Assembly (NCBI RefSeq): GCF_024298845.1
Contig: NZ_CP101156.1
Span: 1,426,001 to 1,490,000, forward strand
Reading direction: 5' to 3'
Source of the DNA: Natronosalvus amylolyticus
GTDB lineage: Archaea > Halobacteriota > Halobacteria > Halobacteriales > Natrialbaceae
DNA: 64,000 nucleotides
A model generated the notes under the pieces. The model worked only from the letters and a program-made list of their open reading frames with translations. It had not been told where the DNA came from and searched no databases. The position numbers and the translations under genes were made by a program. Shown in pieces: positions 1-9,255 of this stretch (its first letter is position 1; each line of letters starts with the position of its first letter).

Positions 1-200
1 CTTTGGCTTGAAATTGACCAGGACTAACCAACATTGCTATATAATTCATCTATTATGCATTCATATCTGCCAGTATCTGTTAGCACTAACCCCATCAGCA
101 GCTCGAAAAGGATAGCGTCTTCAAAAACACAGAAAGTGGTTTCCCAACTCAACGCAGCCGGTTCCAGAAAAGCTTACTCGAGGCAGGCACAGCTAGCGGT

Positions 201-749
201 ATGATCAGAACGTTCGACGGGCACGCGCCGACTATCGCAGACTCCGCGTACGTCGACGAAACTGCCGTCGTCATCGGCGAGGTCACGATCGGCCCCAACG
301 CCAGCGTCTGGCCAGGGGCCGTTCTCCGTGGCGACCACGGCGAAATCGTCCTCGAGGAAGGCACCAACGTACAGGACAATGCGACGATTCACGAGGGTGC
401 ACGGATCGGGCCGCGAGCGACCGTCGGACACAACGCCATCGTCCACAACGCGACCGTCGAAGAACGGGCGCTGGTTGGCATGGGCGCAATCGTCCTCGAC
501 CGGTCGACCATCGGCGAGCGTAGCATCGTTGGAGCCAACAGCGTCGTTACCGAAGGAACCGCCGTCCCGGAGTCGGTGCTCGTCCTGGGCGCTCCCGCGA
601 GGGTGAAAAAGGAACTCGAAACCGACGCCTGGGGGGCCGCTGCTGACACGTACGTCGAACTCGCGACACGACACGCCGAAACCGGCGAGGTGCTCGAGCG
701 CGGGACGGTCGGTTCCCCGCCCGACGACGCGATGGGCGAAGAGGAGTAA
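201..749 (+). CDS. Gamma-class carbonic anhydrase-like hexapeptide repeat protein
   Basis: A 182-residue left-handed beta-helix protein of the gamma carbonic anhydrase/YrdA family, which in active members hydrates CO2 at a trimer-interface metal site. Repeated hexapeptide turns run from about residue 10 to 130. The family Arg-Gly-Asp (43-45), Gln58 and the three metal histidines His64, His77 and His82 are present, so the metal site looks intact. The proton-shuttle loop of Methanosarcina Cam is not obvious, so the substrate is not certain: several family members act on acyl-CoA/carnitine or have no proven activity. It diverges from the terpenoid genes on the other strand. The ATG at 201 gives the expected short N-terminus. 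Confidence 0.9.
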   Translation: MIRTFDGHAPTIADSAYVDETAVVIGEVTIGPNASVWPGAVLRGDHGEIVLEEGTNVQDNATIHEGARIGPRATVGHNAIVHNATVEERALVGMGAIVLDRSTIGERSIVGANSVVTEGTAVPESVLVLGAPARVKKELETDAWGAAADTYVELATRHAETGEVLERGTVGSPPDDAMGEEE

Positions 750-781
750 TCACCTACGCGCCGAAACGCAGGACCCCGAAC

Positions 782-1552
782 TTATTCTCGAGCAATCGTC
801 GTCCCTGGCGATTCGCCCTCCAGAAACGCCGGCAGCGCCTCGAGGCCGAAAATCGATGCTTCGGCCTCGAGCGCGAGAAGTGCCTGCACCTTCGCGGCCA
901 TCCCACCGGTTACGTCCGTCGACTCGCTGGCCCCCAGAACGGCTGCGACGTCCTCGTAAGCGTCGATCCGGTCGACGACCGCTCCGTCGCCATCCAGCAC
1001 GCCCGGCACAGTCGAACACAGACCGACGTGGTCAGCATCCAGGCGCGTCGTCAGTTCGGTCACGAGTTCGTCGCCACTGATGATCGTCACGCCCGCATCG
1101 CGCTGGGCGACTACGTCGCCGTGTAATACCGGAACGAACCCCTCTGTGAGGAGCGTCTCGACCGGTTCACTGGGCAGTGTGAGCGTGCCATCGCCATCGC
1201 GAGCGGCCAGCGAAAACGGGTGGACGGGCACCGCTCGAACCCCCTGCTCGAGCAAGCGGTCGAGGACGAATCGGTTGAGCGTCTTCATCGCGCCGTGAAT
1301 CGCGTGGACGGCACCGATGTCGTGGGAGCCACGCGTCGTACTCACTCCGTGTTCGCTCGCGTTGACGTGCCCGAAACTCCCGCCGCCGTGGACGATGACC
1401 AGCTCTGGAGTCGATTGACCGGGCGAACGGGCCGATCCGTCGAGAGCGGAGCCGACAGCCGTCGCAGCCGCCTCCAGTGCCGCTCCGTCGAGCGTTTCCT
1501 CACGGTCTTTGTCCGTAATGACGCTCCCACCGAGTTTGAGGACGGTCGTCAT
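782..1552 (-). CDS. Isopentenyl phosphate kinase
   Basis: A 256-residue amino acid kinase-fold protein that phosphorylates isopentenyl phosphate to isopentenyl diphosphate, the last step of the archaeal alternative mevalonate pathway feeding lipid synthesis. Visible are the nucleotide-binding KLGGS at residues 6-10, the glycine-rich HGGGSFGH at 55-62 whose final His matches the substrate-phosphate His of characterised IPKs, and the C-terminal GGM motif (about 216-218). Its start overlaps the mevalonate kinase stop by 4 bp (ATGA), so the two are probably translated together. Family and context agree. Confidence 0.95.
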   Translation of the reverse strand: MTTVLKLGGSVITDKDREETLDGAALEAAATAVGSALDGSARSPGQSTPELVIVHGGGSFGHVNASEHGVSTTRGSHDIGAVHAIHGAMKTLNRFVLDRLLEQGVRAVPVHPFSLAARDGDGTLTLPSEPVETLLTEGFVPVLHGDVVAQRDAGVTIISGDELVTELTTRLDADHVGLCSTVPGVLDGDGAVVDRIDAYEDVAAVLGASESTDVTGGMAAKVQALLALEAEASIFGLEALPAFLEGESPGTTIARE

Positions 1553-2535
1553 TCGAGCCGTTTCACCCCCTCTTCGGCGAGTTCGGCCCGAAACGCGTCC
1601 TCACACCCAGGCGTAAACCGAAGCGCTGTCTCAGTTTCCGGCGTCGGATCGAGCGCGACGATACAACCACCACCACCTGCACCCGTCAACTTGGCCCCAA
1701 CCGCACCTGCATCGCGGGCCGCCCAGACCATCGTCTCGAGCGTGCGCGCCGAAACGCCCAGTGCCGAGAGGAGACCGTGGTTGAAGTTCATCAATCGGCC
1801 AATTTCCTCGATATCGCCCGCTTCGAGCGCCGCTTCACCCTCTCGGACGAGGTCGCCGATCGTCTCGACCGTCTGGGCTGCGAAGTCGTACTCCTCGCGC
1901 AGCGACCGCACGCCTGCGACGAGTTCGCCCGTCTCGCCAGCACCACCGTCGAACCCGATTACGAACGGTAGCGACGGGGCCTCGAGCGAGCGACAGTCCT
2001 CACCCTCGACGCGGACCGCACCGCCCGTCGCCGAACAGAACGTATCTGCGCGTGATGCCTGTCCCTCCTGGACGGCGTACTCCGTCTGAAACGCCCTGTC
2101 TGCCAGTTCATCGGTCTCGAGGGTCAAACCCAGCTCGCGCGTCGCGGCGTCGATAGCCGCGACCACGACTGCAGCCGAGGAGCCGAGGCCGGCTCCCAGC
2201 GGAATCTCGCTCTCGATGGTGACGTCGAACCCGACGTCTGTCTCGCCGGTAACGTCGCGCACCTGTTCGATGGCTCCGTCGACGTATCCCATCGCCGCCC
2301 TGATGAGCGGCTGTGGGACGTCGATGTCCGGATGTCCGTCACGGGGACCGCCGTACTCGACGGTAAAGCCATCCAAACTGAGGTCGTCTGCCTGTACGCG
2401 AAGTGCGTCGTCGTCCCGTCGCTCGACCGTCACGGTCGCCCGTCGCTCGATGGCACAGGGCACCGCCGGCTCGCCGTAGACGACTGCGTGCTCCCCAAAG
2501 AGATACACCTTCCCGGGAGCGCTCGAAACTGCCAT
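1549..2535 (-). CDS. mvk: Mevalonate kinase
   Basis: A 328-residue GHMP kinase that phosphorylates mevalonate in archaeal isoprenoid (membrane lipid, carotenoid, quinone) synthesis. The N-terminal PGKVYLFGEH (7-16), the GHMP ATP loop PLGAGLGSSAA (about 112-122) and the C-terminal GAGGGGC loop (about residue 285) are all present. It lies downstream of rpsB in the same direction, separated by about 200 bp that contain a dispersed hairpin (H2), and is followed by the isopentenyl phosphate kinase gene with a 4-bp overlap. The enolase-S2-mevalonate kinase order is a conserved haloarchaeal arrangement. Confidence 0.96.
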   Translation of the reverse strand: MAVSSAPGKVYLFGEHAVVYGEPAVPCAIERRATVTVERRDDDALRVQADDLSLDGFTVEYGGPRDGHPDIDVPQPLIRAAMGYVDGAIEQVRDVTGETDVGFDVTIESEIPLGAGLGSSAAVVVAAIDAATRELGLTLETDELADRAFQTEYAVQEGQASRADTFCSATGGAVRVEGEDCRSLEAPSLPFVIGFDGGAGETGELVAGVRSLREEYDFAAQTVETIGDLVREGEAALEAGDIEEIGRLMNFNHGLLSALGVSARTLETMVWAARDAGAVGAKLTGAGGGGCIVALDPTPETETALRFTPGCEDAFRAELAEEGVKRLE

Positions 2536-2592
2536 GTAGGGGCGTTCGCACGACGACGCTTAATACCTATCTTCTCGCACCCGACGCCAGTT

Positions 2593-2659
2593 ATACGGCT
2601 TCCCGCACCCTTTTTCCGATGATTGCCGAGCCGGTATGGAAAATCGACAGTAAACCGTC
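2593..2659. repeat. H2 dispersed hairpin element, copy a
   Basis: One of four related intergenic elements in the window (others near 13.9, 29.0 and 60.9 kb). The shared core reads GATTGCCGA-CCGGTATGG and the outer arm ends ACAGTAAACCGT. This copy has a degraded left arm. It lies between rpsB and mvk, where it could be a terminator or processing hairpin; that role is only inferred from position. Confidence 0.6.
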
Positions 2660-2738
2660 TCTATCGCCATCGCGGTGACATCACTGGCGCTCTGAGACTA
2701 ACGCATAAAACTCGAGAAACGAACCGACAACTGCCGCG

Positions 2739-3518
2739 TTAGACCAGACTCTCGAAGTCGTCGAGCGCGTAGCTTGGCTCGGCGCCACGGCGGTCGAGAA
2801 CCTCGTTTGCGAGCAACCAGTAGACGACAGAAAGCGCTTTTCGACCTTTGTTGTTCGTCGGGACGACGAGGTCGACGTTGCTCGTCTGGTTGTTCGAGTC
2901 ACACATCGCGATAACCGGAATGCCGACCGTGATCGCCTCTTTGACAGCCTGGGCGTCACCGATCGGGTCCGTGACGACGACGACGTCGGGTTCGATGTAG
3001 CCGTCGTATTTTGGGTTGGTCAGCGTACCGGGGATGAACCGACCCGTGCGGGCACGCGCACCGACCGCTTCCGCGAACTTCTCCGCTGGGAAGCGACCGT
3101 ACTGGCGACTCGAGGTGACCAGAATCTGTTCGGGTGCGTAGTTCGCCAGGAAGTCCGCAGCCGTTCGGATACGGCCGTCGGTCTTCGAAACGTCCAGTAC
3201 GTACAGACCATCGGTTCGGACGCGGTGGATGAACCGCTCCATGTCCTTGGTCTTTTGCTGGGTTCCGATGTGCACACCGGCGCCGAGGTAGTCTTCGACG
3301 GGGATGAGCAAGTCGGCTTCCTCGTCGGACATTACGTCGTCGTCGAGGGTCGGTCCGGCTGGTTCGTCCGCGGCCTCCTCGGCTGCGGCGGGCTGTTCGT
3401 CTACTGGCTCGACGTCCTCGGCGGGTTCGGCGGCGGGTCCAGCCCCTTCGGCTGGCTCCTCGTCGATCGCCTCTTCGGCGGCGTCGAGTCCGTCCTGTTG
3501 TGCGTTTTCCTCAGTCAT
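2739..3518 (-). CDS. rpsB: 30S ribosomal protein S2 (uS2)
   Basis: A 259-residue archaeal S2. The conserved S2 core starts near residue 70 ([10 protein letters not shown]) and runs to the C-terminus, with the typical [11 protein letters not shown] and [12 protein letters not shown] segments. The first 60 or so residues are an Ala/Glu/Asp/Pro-rich acidic extension with no predicted fold, as found in other haloarchaeal S2 proteins. Its ATG overlaps the enolase stop by 4 bp, so it is the last gene of the tightly coupled S9-RpoN-RpoK-Eno-S2 string. Confidence 0.97.
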   Translation of the reverse strand: MTEENAQQDGLDAAEEAIDEEPAEGAGPAAEPAEDVEPVDEQPAAAEEAADEPAGPTLDDDVMSDEEADLLIPVEDYLGAGVHIGTQQKTKDMERFIHRVRTDGLYVLDVSKTDGRIRTAADFLANYAPEQILVTSSRQYGRFPAEKFAEAVGARARTGRFIPGTLTNPKYDGYIEPDVVVVTDPIGDAQAVKEAITVGIPVIAMCDSNNQTSNVDLVVPTNNKGRKALSVVYWLLANEVLDRRGAEPSYALDDFESLV

Positions 3519-4720
3519 GTCGCATCGTCTGCAATTCGGATAAGCTCGTTGAGCTTGGCGGTTCGCTCGCCGCCGACCGCGCCCGTCTTGATGAACGGCA
3601 CGTCGGTCGCCACAGCGAGGTGTGCGATCGTCGTATCTTCGGTCTCGCCCGAACGATGAGAGACGATCGACTCGTAGCCGTTTTCGCGGGCGAGTTCGAT
3701 CGCGTCGAAGGCATCGGTAAGCGTTCCGATCTGGTTCGGCTTGATCAGGATGCTGTTTGCCGCGCCTCGTTCGATTCCGTCGGCCAGTCGCTCCGTGTTG
3801 GTCACGAACAGGTCGTCGCCACAGACGAGCGTCTGATCACCGACCTCCTCGGTCAGCGTCGCGAAGGCGTCGTAATCGTTCTCGTCGAGTGGGTCCTCGA
3901 CGTAGACGAGTTCGTACTCCTCGACGAGGTCTGCGATGTAGGCGATTTGCTGGTCGGTGTCCCGACTGGTGTCGCTGTACTCGTAGGTTTCCGACTCGTC
4001 GTCGTACATCTCCGCAGCGGCAACGTCGAGTCCGAATCGAATCTCGAAGCCGACCTCGTTTTCGACGGTCGAGACGGCCTCTTCGACGATTTCGAAGGCC
4101 TCCGCATCGTCGATCGATGGGGCCCACGCGCCCTCGTCACCCTTGCCCGCGGGGACGTCGCGCTCGTGGAGCAACTCGGAAACCGTTGCGTGCACCGCCG
4201 CGTTGGCAAACACCGCGTCGGCGACGCTTGGCGCGCCGACGGGTGCGGACAGGAACTCCTGAATGTCCGTCGCGTCGGCAGCGTGTTCGCCACCGCCGAT
4301 GACGTTTCCGAGCGGCACCGGGAAGTTCTGGCCGCGGAACGTCCCACCGAGGTGCTGAAACAGCGGCGCACCGAGGACGTCTGCCCCCGCTTTCGCCGCC
4401 GCCATGGAAATCGCGACCGCGCTGTTGGCCCCAATTTCCGAAAAGTCCTGAGTGCCATCTGCAGCCCGCAAGATTCCGTCGACTTCGCGCTGGTTCCCCG
4501 CAAAGGCCTCACCGACAAGCCGAGGAACCGCGTGTTTACGAGCCGCGGCAATCGCTGCCGACGGCTCACGTTCGATCGCCTCGTACTCACCGGTACTCGC
4601 CCCCGAAGGGGCAGCGGCGCGACCGAATCCGCCGCTTTCGGTCAGTACGTCGGCCTCGACCGTCGGGTTACCCCGGGAATCGAGGACTTCGCGCAGCCGA
4701 ACGTCGGTTATCAGCGTCAT
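3515..4720 (-). CDS. eno: Enolase (phosphopyruvate hydratase)
   Basis: A 401-residue glycolytic/gluconeogenic enzyme interconverting 2-phosphoglycerate and phosphoenolpyruvate. The catalytic and Mg-binding set is visible: [11 protein letters not shown], the CGDDLFVTN aspartates, the family signature [10 protein letters not shown] and the SHRSGETED loop near residue 355. It is slightly shorter than bacterial enolases, as usual in haloarchaea. It overlaps rpoK upstream and rpsB downstream by 4 bp each (ATGA junctions), consistent with translational coupling. Confidence 0.97.
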   Translation of the reverse strand: MTLITDVRLREVLDSRGNPTVEADVLTESGGFGRAAAPSGASTGEYEAIEREPSAAIAAARKHAVPRLVGEAFAGNQREVDGILRAADGTQDFSEIGANSAVAISMAAAKAGADVLGAPLFQHLGGTFRGQNFPVPLGNVIGGGEHAADATDIQEFLSAPVGAPSVADAVFANAAVHATVSELLHERDVPAGKGDEGAWAPSIDDAEAFEIVEEAVSTVENEVGFEIRFGLDVAAAEMYDDESETYEYSDTSRDTDQQIAYIADLVEEYELVYVEDPLDENDYDAFATLTEEVGDQTLVCGDDLFVTNTERLADGIERGAANSILIKPNQIGTLTDAFDAIELARENGYESIVSHRSGETEDTTIAHLAVATDVPFIKTGAVGGERTAKLNELIRIADDAT

Positions 4721-4896
4721 TTTGACCCCCGATACACCGTGAACGGCAGCACACCTGCATCGTACTCCTCGGCGGCGATCAGGATCGGCTCCGTCTGGTC
4801 AGTCGGCGTCAACACCGGCGCACCGTAAGAGATTTGCAGCGCTCGAGCGCCGAGGATGCGTGCTTTTTCGTATCGATTGTGGCGTTGTTCTTGCAT
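4717..4896 (-). CDS. rpoK: DNA-directed RNA polymerase subunit K (Rpo6)
   Basis: A 59-residue archaeal counterpart of bacterial omega and eukaryotic Rpb6, which helps assemble and stabilise RNA polymerase. Translation from the ATG at 4896 gives [20 protein letters not shown], the invariant [11 protein letters not shown] block, followed by PVL and the P-I-L-I-A-x-E-E-Y segment. It sits 2 bp downstream of rpoN and its TGA overlaps the enolase ATG. It is short but full length for the haloarchaeal family. Confidence 0.95.
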   Translation of the reverse strand: MQEQRHNRYEKARILGARALQISYGAPVLTPTDQTEPILIAAEEYDAGVLPFTVYRGSK

Positions 4897-4898
4897 GC

Positions 4899-5093
4899 TT
4901 ACTGGTAGGGTGAAACGACGTCGACGAGGTCAGTGTGGCTGACGAGCATTCGTCGACAGCAGAACCGATCGACACCGAGCTCGTCGAGGACTTCCTGTGG
5001 GTCCTCCTCGCCCTGGTTTGCTCGTTCGTCGAACTCCTCCCAGTGTTCGCCGACGACGTTACCGCACGTGAAACACCGGACCGGTACCATCAT
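4899..5093 (-). CDS. rpoN: DNA-directed RNA polymerase subunit N (Rpo10)
   Basis: A 64-residue zinc-binding RNA polymerase subunit, the archaeal Rpb10 homologue. The zinc ligands are the N-terminal CFTCG motif (Cys7, Cys10) and the CC pair of FCCRRM near residues 45-46. The start is the first of two adjacent ATGs (MMVPVRC); using the second removes one residue. It lies 12 bp downstream of rpsI and 2 bp upstream of rpoK. Confidence 0.96.
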   Translation of the reverse strand: MMVPVRCFTCGNVVGEHWEEFDERANQGEEDPQEVLDELGVDRFCCRRMLVSHTDLVDVVSPYQ

Positions 5094-5105
5094 ATCCTGA
5101 TCACC

Positions 5106-5504
5106 TCAACGGTAGGATTTCTGGTAGCGGGCCCGTGCACCGGGTCCGCCCCACTTTTTGGGCTCGGACTGGCGGACGTCGTTGACCAGCAGCGAACGGT
5201 CGAACTCCATATACGCATCGCGGAGTTCGGCGTCGTTCGTATGCTGGACGATCCCGCGAGCGATGGCGGTGCGGACGGCGTTTGCCTGCCCACTGACACC
5301 GCCACCCTCGACGCGAACGTCGACGTCGATCCCGTCTCGGAGGTCGTCGCCTGCGATGCGGAACGGCTCGAGCATCTTCAGACGCGACATCTCGGGTTCG
5401 ACCAGTTCGACCGGTTGGGAGTTGATTCGGACTCGGCCTTCACCCTCGCGAACGGTTGCACGGGCGACGGCCGTCTTCTTCTTTCCACTCGTGTTCGTTA
5501 CCAT
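5106..5504 (-). CDS. rpsI: 30S ribosomal protein S9 (uS9)
   Basis: A 132-residue archaeal S9. The N-terminal [20 protein letters not shown] and the C-terminal [17 protein letters not shown] tail that reaches the P-site tRNA are both present. It overlaps the end of rplM by 7 bp and is followed closely by rpoN, in the conserved L18e-L13-S9-RpoN-RpoK-Eno-S2 order. Confidence 0.97.
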   Translation of the reverse strand: MVTNTSGKKKTAVARATVREGEGRVRINSQPVELVEPEMSRLKMLEPFRIAGDDLRDGIDVDVRVEGGGVSGQANAVRTAIARGIVQHTNDAELRDAYMEFDRSLLVNDVRQSEPKKWGGPGARARYQKSYR

Positions 5505-5947
5505 GTGACGTTAGCACCTAGCTGTTCGGAAACTTCGTGCAGGTGGACGAAGCGGATGTTCGAGAGTCGGTCCAGTGACGTGCCCTCGAGAACTTCGGCT
5601 TCACGGTCTTCGTCGCCCTCGTACGGATTGCCGACGTAGACGCGAACGTTCTCGAGTGCTTCTCGTCCGCGTGGCTTTTTGTACGGCAACATGCCACGAA
5701 CGGAGCGTTTCAGGATGGCGTCCGGACGCCGTGGGTAGTACGGACCGTTGTCCGAACCCAGCTGAATGCGCGTTCGGAAGGTGTCGAACACGTCGGTTTT
5801 GTCGCCGGTGATGACGGCACCTTCGGCGTTGACGATGGCAACAGCCTCGCCATCGAGTGCGCGCTGAGCGACCTCGCTAGCGACGCGGCCAAGGATACAG
5901 TCACGGGCGTCGACGACGATGTCGGCGTCGTATTCGGCGACGGACAT
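5498..5947 (-). CDS. rplM: 50S ribosomal protein L13 (uL13)
   Basis: A 149-residue archaeal L13. The family features are [12 protein letters not shown] near the N-terminus, the central [20 protein letters not shown] segment (about 85-104) and VYVGNP. The ATG at 5947 touches the last base of the L18e gene, so the two are coupled, and the 3' end overlaps rpsI. Confidence 0.97.
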   Translation of the reverse strand: MSVAEYDADIVVDARDCILGRVASEVAQRALDGEAVAIVNAEGAVITGDKTDVFDTFRTRIQLGSDNGPYYPRRPDAILKRSVRGMLPYKKPRGREALENVRVYVGNPYEGDEDREAEVLEGTSLDRLSNIRFVHLHEVSEQLGANVTW

Positions 5948-6300
5948 CAGGCGATCACCCGGACGTTCGAACCGTCGGGGTTCTCTTCGAGCAACTGCTC
6001 GAGTCGAACGGATTCGCCGACCTGTTCGATTTTCGTCTCCGCCGAGGACGAAAAGTCGACGGCGGCGACGGTGACGTTCTTTCGTAGTGCGCCGGACCCC
6101 AGCACCTTGCCGGGGACGACGACGGTCTCTTCTTCTCTCGCATAGCGCTCGATACGCCCCAGGTTGACCTCTGCGTGGTTACGCCGGGGTTTCTCGAGAC
6201 GGTCTGCGATATCTCGCCAGACGGCTGCGTCCCGCTCGCGGGACGTAGACTTCAACTCGGCGATGAGATCGGTAAGTCTCGGATTGGTCTTTGTACTCAT
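5947..6300 (-). CDS. rpl18e: 50S ribosomal protein L18e (eL18)
   Basis: A 117-residue eL18 homologue of the archaeal/eukaryotic large ribosomal subunit. It has the expected N-terminal [10 protein letters not shown], the VNLGRIERY segment and the [21 protein letters not shown] core. It is the first protein gene after tRNA-Leu in the leftward operon, with 141 bp between them, and shares one base with rplM. Confidence 0.97.
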   Translation of the reverse strand: MSTKTNPRLTDLIAELKSTSRERDAAVWRDIADRLEKPRRNHAEVNLGRIERYAREEETVVVPGKVLGSGALRKNVTVAAVDFSSSAETKIEQVGESVRLEQLLEENPDGSNVRVIA

Positions 6301-6441
6301 TGGTTTCCTCCAAATTGGGGAACAAGAATGCGAGACGGAGTCACGAACCTCGAGCGACCAGCGACACGAGACGAGCGCTCGCCTCGGCTGATAGCTGATG
6401 CTCGAGTCGGTGAGGTCCGTCTCGACAGATCGGAGAAGTGA

Positions 6442-6526
6442 TGCAGGGAGCAGGATTTGAACCTGCGGACTCCTACGAGACAGCGCCCTGAACGCTGCGC
6501 CGTTGGCCTGACTTGGCTATCCCTGC
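6442..6526 (-). tRNA. tRNA-Leu (anticodon CAG)
   Basis: On the minus strand the 7-bp acceptor stem GCAGGGA/TCCCTGC closes a cloverleaf with an anticodon stem CAGCG/CGCTG around loop TTCAGGG (anticodon CAG), a long type II variable arm and the T-arm GCAGGTTCAAATCCTGC. The discriminator base is A, as expected for leucine. CCA is not encoded. It lies between rpoD and the L18e gene, a conserved position in haloarchaea, and may be cut out of the operon transcript. Confidence 0.95.
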
Positions 6527-6684
6527 TCGCACTTCCCCGTACCCGTCGCCACGTAAAACCCCTTTCGATTTGAACAGCCGCTCGGACGCCAGTCTCGTCG
6601 GTGTCGGCGCTGGCGGCCGGCGGCATCGAAACGGTGTGTGTCGGGCGATGGGTCATGATTTGATCGTGTGTTGGTATCGTTACG

Positions 6685-7479
6685 TTACAGCTGGACGGCT
6701 TCCTCGAGGTCGGCGGCTCGTGAATCGATGGTGTCGACCGCGCGCGTCACGAGGTCGCTCGCGTCGAACGAGCCGTCGGTCTCGACGTGGAACACGAAGG
6801 CGTTGGGCACGTCTTCGACGTGAACTTCTTTGCCGGGATATCGCTCGGAGAGGTCGTGGTCGAACTCGCTCGTGAGAACGAGGTCGCCGTCTCGCGGCTC
6901 GTCGCCGCTCGACGTTTCTGCGGCTTCCGCCGCACCCTCTTCTATGACGCCACGAATGATCTGCGTCTCCTGCTCTTCGAACTCCGAGATGTCCTCGCCG
7001 ACGGTGACACGCTGGAGGTGTCGGTAGCCGACGGCCACGCCGCCCTGGTGTTTGGCGTGGTCCTTTCCACGGTCGAGGACGGCATCTGCTTCGGCCTCGA
7101 GTCGCTGACCGTCTTTGAGTTTGATGATCGGCACGTTCTCGTCGGCCGGACGGACGAGATCGTCACTCGAGACGAGGTCGCCCGAGTAGGCCGTTCCCGG
7201 CCCTTCGACGTCGATCGAGAGCGTCACGACGTCGTCCTCGGCGAACTCGCCTTCCGGCGGGGTCGTCAGGGGGACGAGTCCGAGCCTGAGCGCGAGTTGC
7301 TCGTCGAACATCACCGACGAGTTCTCGATGAAGCGGACTTCGTCGATCGCCATCGTGGGGACGTCAGCGACCATCGCTCGCCGGATGCCGTTGGCGAACG
7401 CTGGCGTGACGCCACGGACGAGAAACCGGATGTTCCGGTCCCCGCGTTCGACGAACTCGACGTCGTATGCTTCTGTCAT
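6685..7479 (-). CDS. rpoD: DNA-directed RNA polymerase subunit D (Rpo3)
   Basis: A 264-residue archaeal homologue of the alpha/Rpb3 assembly platform subunit. The N-terminal dimerisation domain contains the conserved [17 protein letters not shown] stretch (about residues 26-42) and [10 protein letters not shown]. The protein has no cysteine at all, so the [4Fe-4S] cluster found in the D subunit of some archaea cannot be present. It follows the S11 gene after a few bases and precedes tRNA-Leu. Confidence 0.97.
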   Translation of the reverse strand: MTEAYDVEFVERGDRNIRFLVRGVTPAFANGIRRAMVADVPTMAIDEVRFIENSSVMFDEQLALRLGLVPLTTPPEGEFAEDDVVTLSIDVEGPGTAYSGDLVSSDDLVRPADENVPIIKLKDGQRLEAEADAVLDRGKDHAKHQGGVAVGYRHLQRVTVGEDISEFEEQETQIIRGVIEEGAAEAAETSSGDEPRDGDLVLTSEFDHDLSERYPGKEVHVEDVPNAFVFHVETDGSFDASDLVTRAVDTIDSRAADLEEAVQL

Positions 7480-7482
7480 GAT

Positions 7483-7866
7483 CTAGAAGCCGCCCTTGCC
7501 TTTCGGTGCGCGCGACCCGTCGTGTGGAATCGGGGTCACGTCTTCGATGCGACCGATTTCGATGCCCGAGCGGGCGAGCGCGCGAATCGTCGCCTGTGCG
7601 CCGGGGCCGGGGGATTTCTGCAGGTTTCCGCCGGGGCCACGAACGCGGACGTGCAGGCCGGTGATGCCGGCCGCTTTGACCTCTTCGGCGATCGACTCGG
7701 CCATCTGCATGGCCGCGTACGGCGACGCTTCGTCGCGGTTCTGTTTGACCGCCGTCCCACCGGAGGACTTGGCGATCGTTTCGGCGCCCGTGAGGTCGGT
7801 CACGGTCATGATGGTGTTGTTAAACGATGCGTGTACGTGGGCAACGCCCCATTTGTCGTCTGCCAT
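7483..7866 (-). CDS. rpsK: 30S ribosomal protein S11 (uS11)
   Basis: A 127-residue S11, starting [20 protein letters not shown] at the ATG ending at 7866. The same frame stays open far upstream, but that part overlaps the S4 gene and is not S11-like. The conserved [18 protein letters not shown] region and the basic tail [14 protein letters not shown] are visible. It lies in S13-S4-S11-RpoD order with almost no intergenic space. Confidence 0.97.
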   Translation of the reverse strand: MADDKWGVAHVHASFNNTIMTVTDLTGAETIAKSSGGTAVKQNRDEASPYAAMQMAESIAEEVKAAGITGLHVRVRGPGGNLQKSPGPGAQATIRALARSGIEIGRIEDVTPIPHDGSRAPKGKGGF

Positions 7867-7867
7867 G

Positions 7868-8389
7868 TTATTGTCCCTCCGCTCGTTCTGGGTGGAGTTC
7901 GTCCGCAAACGGACTGTTCTCGTCGAACGCGACCAGGTCCTCCTCGTCGACGTCGACGACGTACGACGGGACGCGCTGGCGCTGTCCGTCGAGGACGATG
8001 TGGCCGTGGGTGATGAACTGGCGCGCCTGCTGTGGCGTGTGTGCCAGTCCTTTCCGATAGGCGACCGTCTGGAGACGGCGCTCGAGCACGTCTTCGGGTT
8101 CGAGCGCCAGGACGTCGCCGAGTCCGTCGGCTTCGTCGAGAATGCCGACGCGTTTGAGTCGACCGAGGAACTCCTCGGTCCGGGTGATGACGGCGGGGTC
8201 GTCCTGTTCCTGGGCGAGCAGGTCACGAGCCTCGCGTCGGTACGAACGCAGTTCGGACTGGGCACGCCAGAGTTCTTCTTTGTTTTTGAGACCGTATCGG
8301 TCGAGCAGCGAGTGCTCGCTCGAGATACGTTCACCCTGATAGGGGTGATTCGGCGTCTCGTACTGTTTGGTGTTGGATCCGAGTGGCAT
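7868..8389 (-). CDS. rpsD: 30S ribosomal protein S4 (uS4)
   Basis: A 173-residue archaeal S4. It starts [20 protein letters not shown], the usual archaeal N-terminus, and the S4 RNA-binding domain lies around residues 105-160 ([20 protein letters not shown], then [20 protein letters not shown]). Its ATG overlaps the end of the S13 gene by one base and its stop is 1 bp from the S11 start. Confidence 0.97.
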   Translation of the reverse strand: MPLGSNTKQYETPNHPYQGERISSEHSLLDRYGLKNKEELWRAQSELRSYRREARDLLAQEQDDPAVITRTEEFLGRLKRVGILDEADGLGDVLALEPEDVLERRLQTVAYRKGLAHTPQQARQFITHGHIVLDGQRQRVPSYVVDVDEEDLVAFDENSPFADELHPERAEGQ

Positions 8390-8904
8390 TATTCGTCACC
8401 CTCTGCTGCTTCCTCGGCAGCTTCCTCGCGGAGTTCCTCGACGTTGACGCCGATGGTCCCTTCCGTACGGCCGGTAGATTTGGTTCGCTGACCGCGGACC
8501 TTCTGGCCGCGCTTGTGGCGCACGCCCTTGTAGGAGTCGATCATCTTCATCCGGTTGATGTCGTGCTGGCGGGCCAGCTGAAGGTCGTTTCCGGTCTGGT
8601 GGCTGTTCTCGCCGGTGTAAAAGTCGTTCTGGCGGTTGGTGAGCCAACCAGGGACTGTTTCGGCGTAGTTCTCTACGGCGGCGACGACTTCGTCGATCGT
8701 CTCTTGCTCGAGCGCACCGAACGTCGCTGTTCTGTCGACGCCGGCTTCGTCGGCGATGAGTCGGGCGGTTCGTCGACCGATCCCGTTCATCTCCGAGAGC
8801 GACCGTTCGACGGATTTCGTCCCGTCGAGGTCGGTCTGCCCGATGCGGACGAAGTACTGAAGGTCGTCGTCCTCGGCTTGGTCTTGAGGTGTTTCCTCGC
8901 TCAT
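8389..8904 (-). CDS. rpsM: 30S ribosomal protein S13 (uS13)
   Basis: A 171-residue archaeal S13. The N-terminal [11 protein letters not shown], the central [10 protein letters not shown] helix-turn segment and the C-terminal [20 protein letters not shown] tail contacting tRNA are present. The last 25 residues are acidic and alanine-rich. It is the first protein gene of the leftward operon, 82 bp downstream of tRNA-Ser. Confidence 0.97.
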   Translation of the reverse strand: MSEETPQDQAEDDDLQYFVRIGQTDLDGTKSVERSLSEMNGIGRRTARLIADEAGVDRTATFGALEQETIDEVVAAVENYAETVPGWLTNRQNDFYTGENSHQTGNDLQLARQHDINRMKMIDSYKGVRHKRGQKVRGQRTKSTGRTEGTIGVNVEELREEAAEEAAEGDE

Positions 8905-8986
8905 ATATGGTTTCTAGTGTGTGGTCGGTTTGCGATGCAAACGTAACAGCAGTCACCAGTGACTGATAGCTGCGGTCACGCAATCG

Positions 8987-9070
8987 ACGTCGTGGCGGGG
9001 ATTCGAACCCCGGAGGCTTGACGCCACATGGTTAGCAACCATGCGCCTTGGGCCGCTTGGCTACCACGAC
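8987..9070 (-). tRNA. tRNA-Ser (anticodon GCT)
   Basis: On the minus strand the acceptor stem GTCGTGG/CCACGAC closes a type II cloverleaf. The anticodon stem CATGG/CCATG frames loop TTGCTAA (anticodon GCT). A long variable arm follows, then the T-arm CGGGGTTCGAATCCCCG. The discriminator is G, typical for serine, and CCA is not encoded. It stands immediately upstream of the S13 gene and may be its first transcribed element. Confidence 0.95.
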
Positions 9071-9145
9071 ACCGTGGTCAATGTCGCCTATACAGACTCG
9101 GGGACGCATCCCCTGCAGTGTATTGCACGCTCACTTTCCCGGGGA

Positions 9146-9156
9146 CAGTACTTAAG
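9146..9156 (-). promoter_or_regulatory. Candidate TATA box for tRNA-Ser and the ribosomal operon
   Basis: The minus strand reads CCCTTAAGTACTG here, which resembles a haloarchaeal TATA box. Initiation about 25 bp downstream would give a leader of roughly 55 nt before tRNA-Ser. No closer TATA-like sequence is obvious for the S13 operon. This is inferred from sequence and spacing only. Confidence 0.35.
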
Positions 9157-9255
9157 GGCAACGATAGAGACCGCCCGAAAGCGCGCGGAACGAGTCGTGT
9201 TGACAAACAGAATACACGGACTTATTAGTCGGTAGCCAGAAACGACGGTCAATTG

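Noticed and set aside
3225-4828. Long plus-strand frames opposite rpsB and eno
   Set aside because: They mirror highly conserved genes on the other strand, a common effect in GC-rich genomes, and resemble no protein family.
7867-8334. Extended S11 reading frame running to 8334
   Set aside because: The extra part lies over the S4 gene on the same strand in another frame. Family length and the [15 protein letters not shown] start fix S11 at 7866.
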